From NCBI RefSeq assembly GCF_007744515.1, contig NZ_CP036268.1:4893113-4957112 (forward strand): 64,000 nt of DNA, in the 5' to 3' direction. Below, piece after piece: positions 63,478 to 64,000 of the stretch. The notes beneath the pieces were generated by a model, which made no database searches, had not been told where the DNA came from, and saw only the letters and a list, made by a program, of their open reading frames with translations. Each line of letters starts with the position of its first letter. Positions within the stretch are counted from its first letter, which is position 1. The translations under genes were made by a program, and so were the position numbers. This DNA comes from Stratiformator vulcanicus (GTDB taxonomy: Bacteria; Planctomycetota; Planctomycetia; Planctomycetales; Planctomycetaceae).

Positions 63478-64000
63478 TCACCAGCTAGGCAACTGGTGTT
63501 TAACTTCTCCGTTTTCGTCATGCGCTCGCAATTCAGGAAAGCCGTTACCGGGTCCCCAAGAAATAAGTTGGAGCCGCGTAGCCTTGCCATCATTCAGTAT
63601 GATATATGCGTTACCAGCGTCTTCCGAGACACTACTTCTTGCGATTGCTTTCATTTCAATGCGATTGAGGCCATCGCTGTCGAGGATTCTGACCCGACCG
63701 TTGATCGCGAGGACGACGTCTTTCAGATTTTCGTCGTATCGTACTGTAAGACTCTTATTACTGAGCGAGAGTGTTTCCGCTTCGAGTCCGCGAGTGACCC
63801 TCGCTGGTCCATTCACAACGAGAACACCGTTTTGGTCTATAGAGAGGCTGGGCAGCGCCTCAACAATCTTTCTTGCCCTTTTCGCATTCTTCTGAGCTTC
63901 CTCTGCCGCAGCGATCGCTTTCTGCTTCTTCTCCTCAATTTCTTTGATCACCTCTTCAGGTAGTCTTTGTTCCACCTCCTGTTTCACTAGTTCCGTAATC
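63478..64000 (-). CDS. Coiled-coil protein, 5' end beyond the window
   Basis: The visible part is about 173 residues and the frame runs off the window edge (ITELVKQEVEQRLPEEVIKE before any firm start), so the protein is partial at its N-terminus; a GTG at 63987 exists but lies within the coiled coil. Residues up to about 50 are a Lys/Glu/Ala coiled coil. The rest is beta-rich with regular spacing (LSIDQNGVLVVNGPARVTRG, LTVRYDENLKDVVLAINGRV), as in repeat-strand or adhesin-like proteins. No family is assigned. Confidence 0.6.
   Translation of the reverse strand, partial: ITELVKQEVEQRLPEEVIKEIEEKKQKAIAAAEEAQKNAKRARKIVEALPSLSIDQNGVLVVNGPARVTRGLEAETLSLSNKSLTVRYDENLKDVVLAINGRVRILDSDGLNRIEMKAIARSSVSEDAGNAYIILNDGKATRLQLISWGPGNGFPELRAHDENGEVKHQLPSW

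Overview
The window looks like chromosome of a planctomycete (Planctomycetota). This rests on several secreted sulfatases of the CxPxR/CxAxR type, a planctomycete-style mix of membrane-anchored protein kinase, ThuA-like, TIGR03790-like, DUF1254 and bacterial tandem-repeat (BTRD1) proteins, ATP-type PEP carboxykinase, DapL-type lysine synthesis, an LptD-like outer-membrane protein, poor Shine-Dalgarno use and moderately high G+C. I see no rRNA, tRNA, CRISPR, phage or conjugation genes.

Layout. 0-5 kb: msrA, a sulfatase, pckA and two exported cysteine-rich proteins. 5-13 kb: a minus-strand envelope cluster (glycosyltransferase-39-like protein, LptD-like protein, DgkA-like protein) facing an MMPL/RND exporter and a ThuA-like protein. 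13-19 kb: CbiX-like chelatase, Ser/Thr kinase, apt and three unknown envelope proteins. 19-23 kb: mazG, a possible toxin/antitoxin-like pair and two SpoU rRNA methyltransferases. 23-33 kb: dxr-rseP, ftsH, a CaCA exchanger, a secreted phospholipase-A2-like protein, a sulfatase and dapL.

33.8-45.1 kb is the remarkable part. One polytopic membrane protein gene is followed, on the same strand, by eighteen tandem paralogous genes (called P1 to P18 here, in transcription order). Each encodes a protein of about 160-240 residues with one N-terminal membrane helix that runs into a motif close to LPVLYQFGLLDPWPAWAVY, then a divergent presumed extracytoplasmic domain carrying LGVPxYPxxR and ending near LNxxPRxxQVLxW. 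Most genes overlap their neighbour by 4-16 bases, often as ATGA or GTGA, so the set looks like one translationally coupled operon of about 11 kb. I recognise no described family or function for it.

45-50 kb: a zinc-ribbon membrane protein, a small membrane protein, a hicBA toxin-antitoxin module, a methyltransferase, a BTRD1 repeat protein and a sulfatase. 50-60 kb: a TIGR03790-like protein, a large M14-like pseudo-peptidase, a sulfatase, a MarC protein and an agarase-like glycoside hydrolase, suggesting breakdown of sulfated polysaccharides. 60-64 kb: small unknown genes separated by palindromic repeats.

Short palindromic repeats are a second theme. Families A (about 83-95 bp), B (about 120 bp), C (about 150-195 bp, long nested terminal inverted repeats) and D (27-bp arms) occur between genes. 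Family A lies inside two conserved genes without breaking the frame, and B plus C may lie inside a third.
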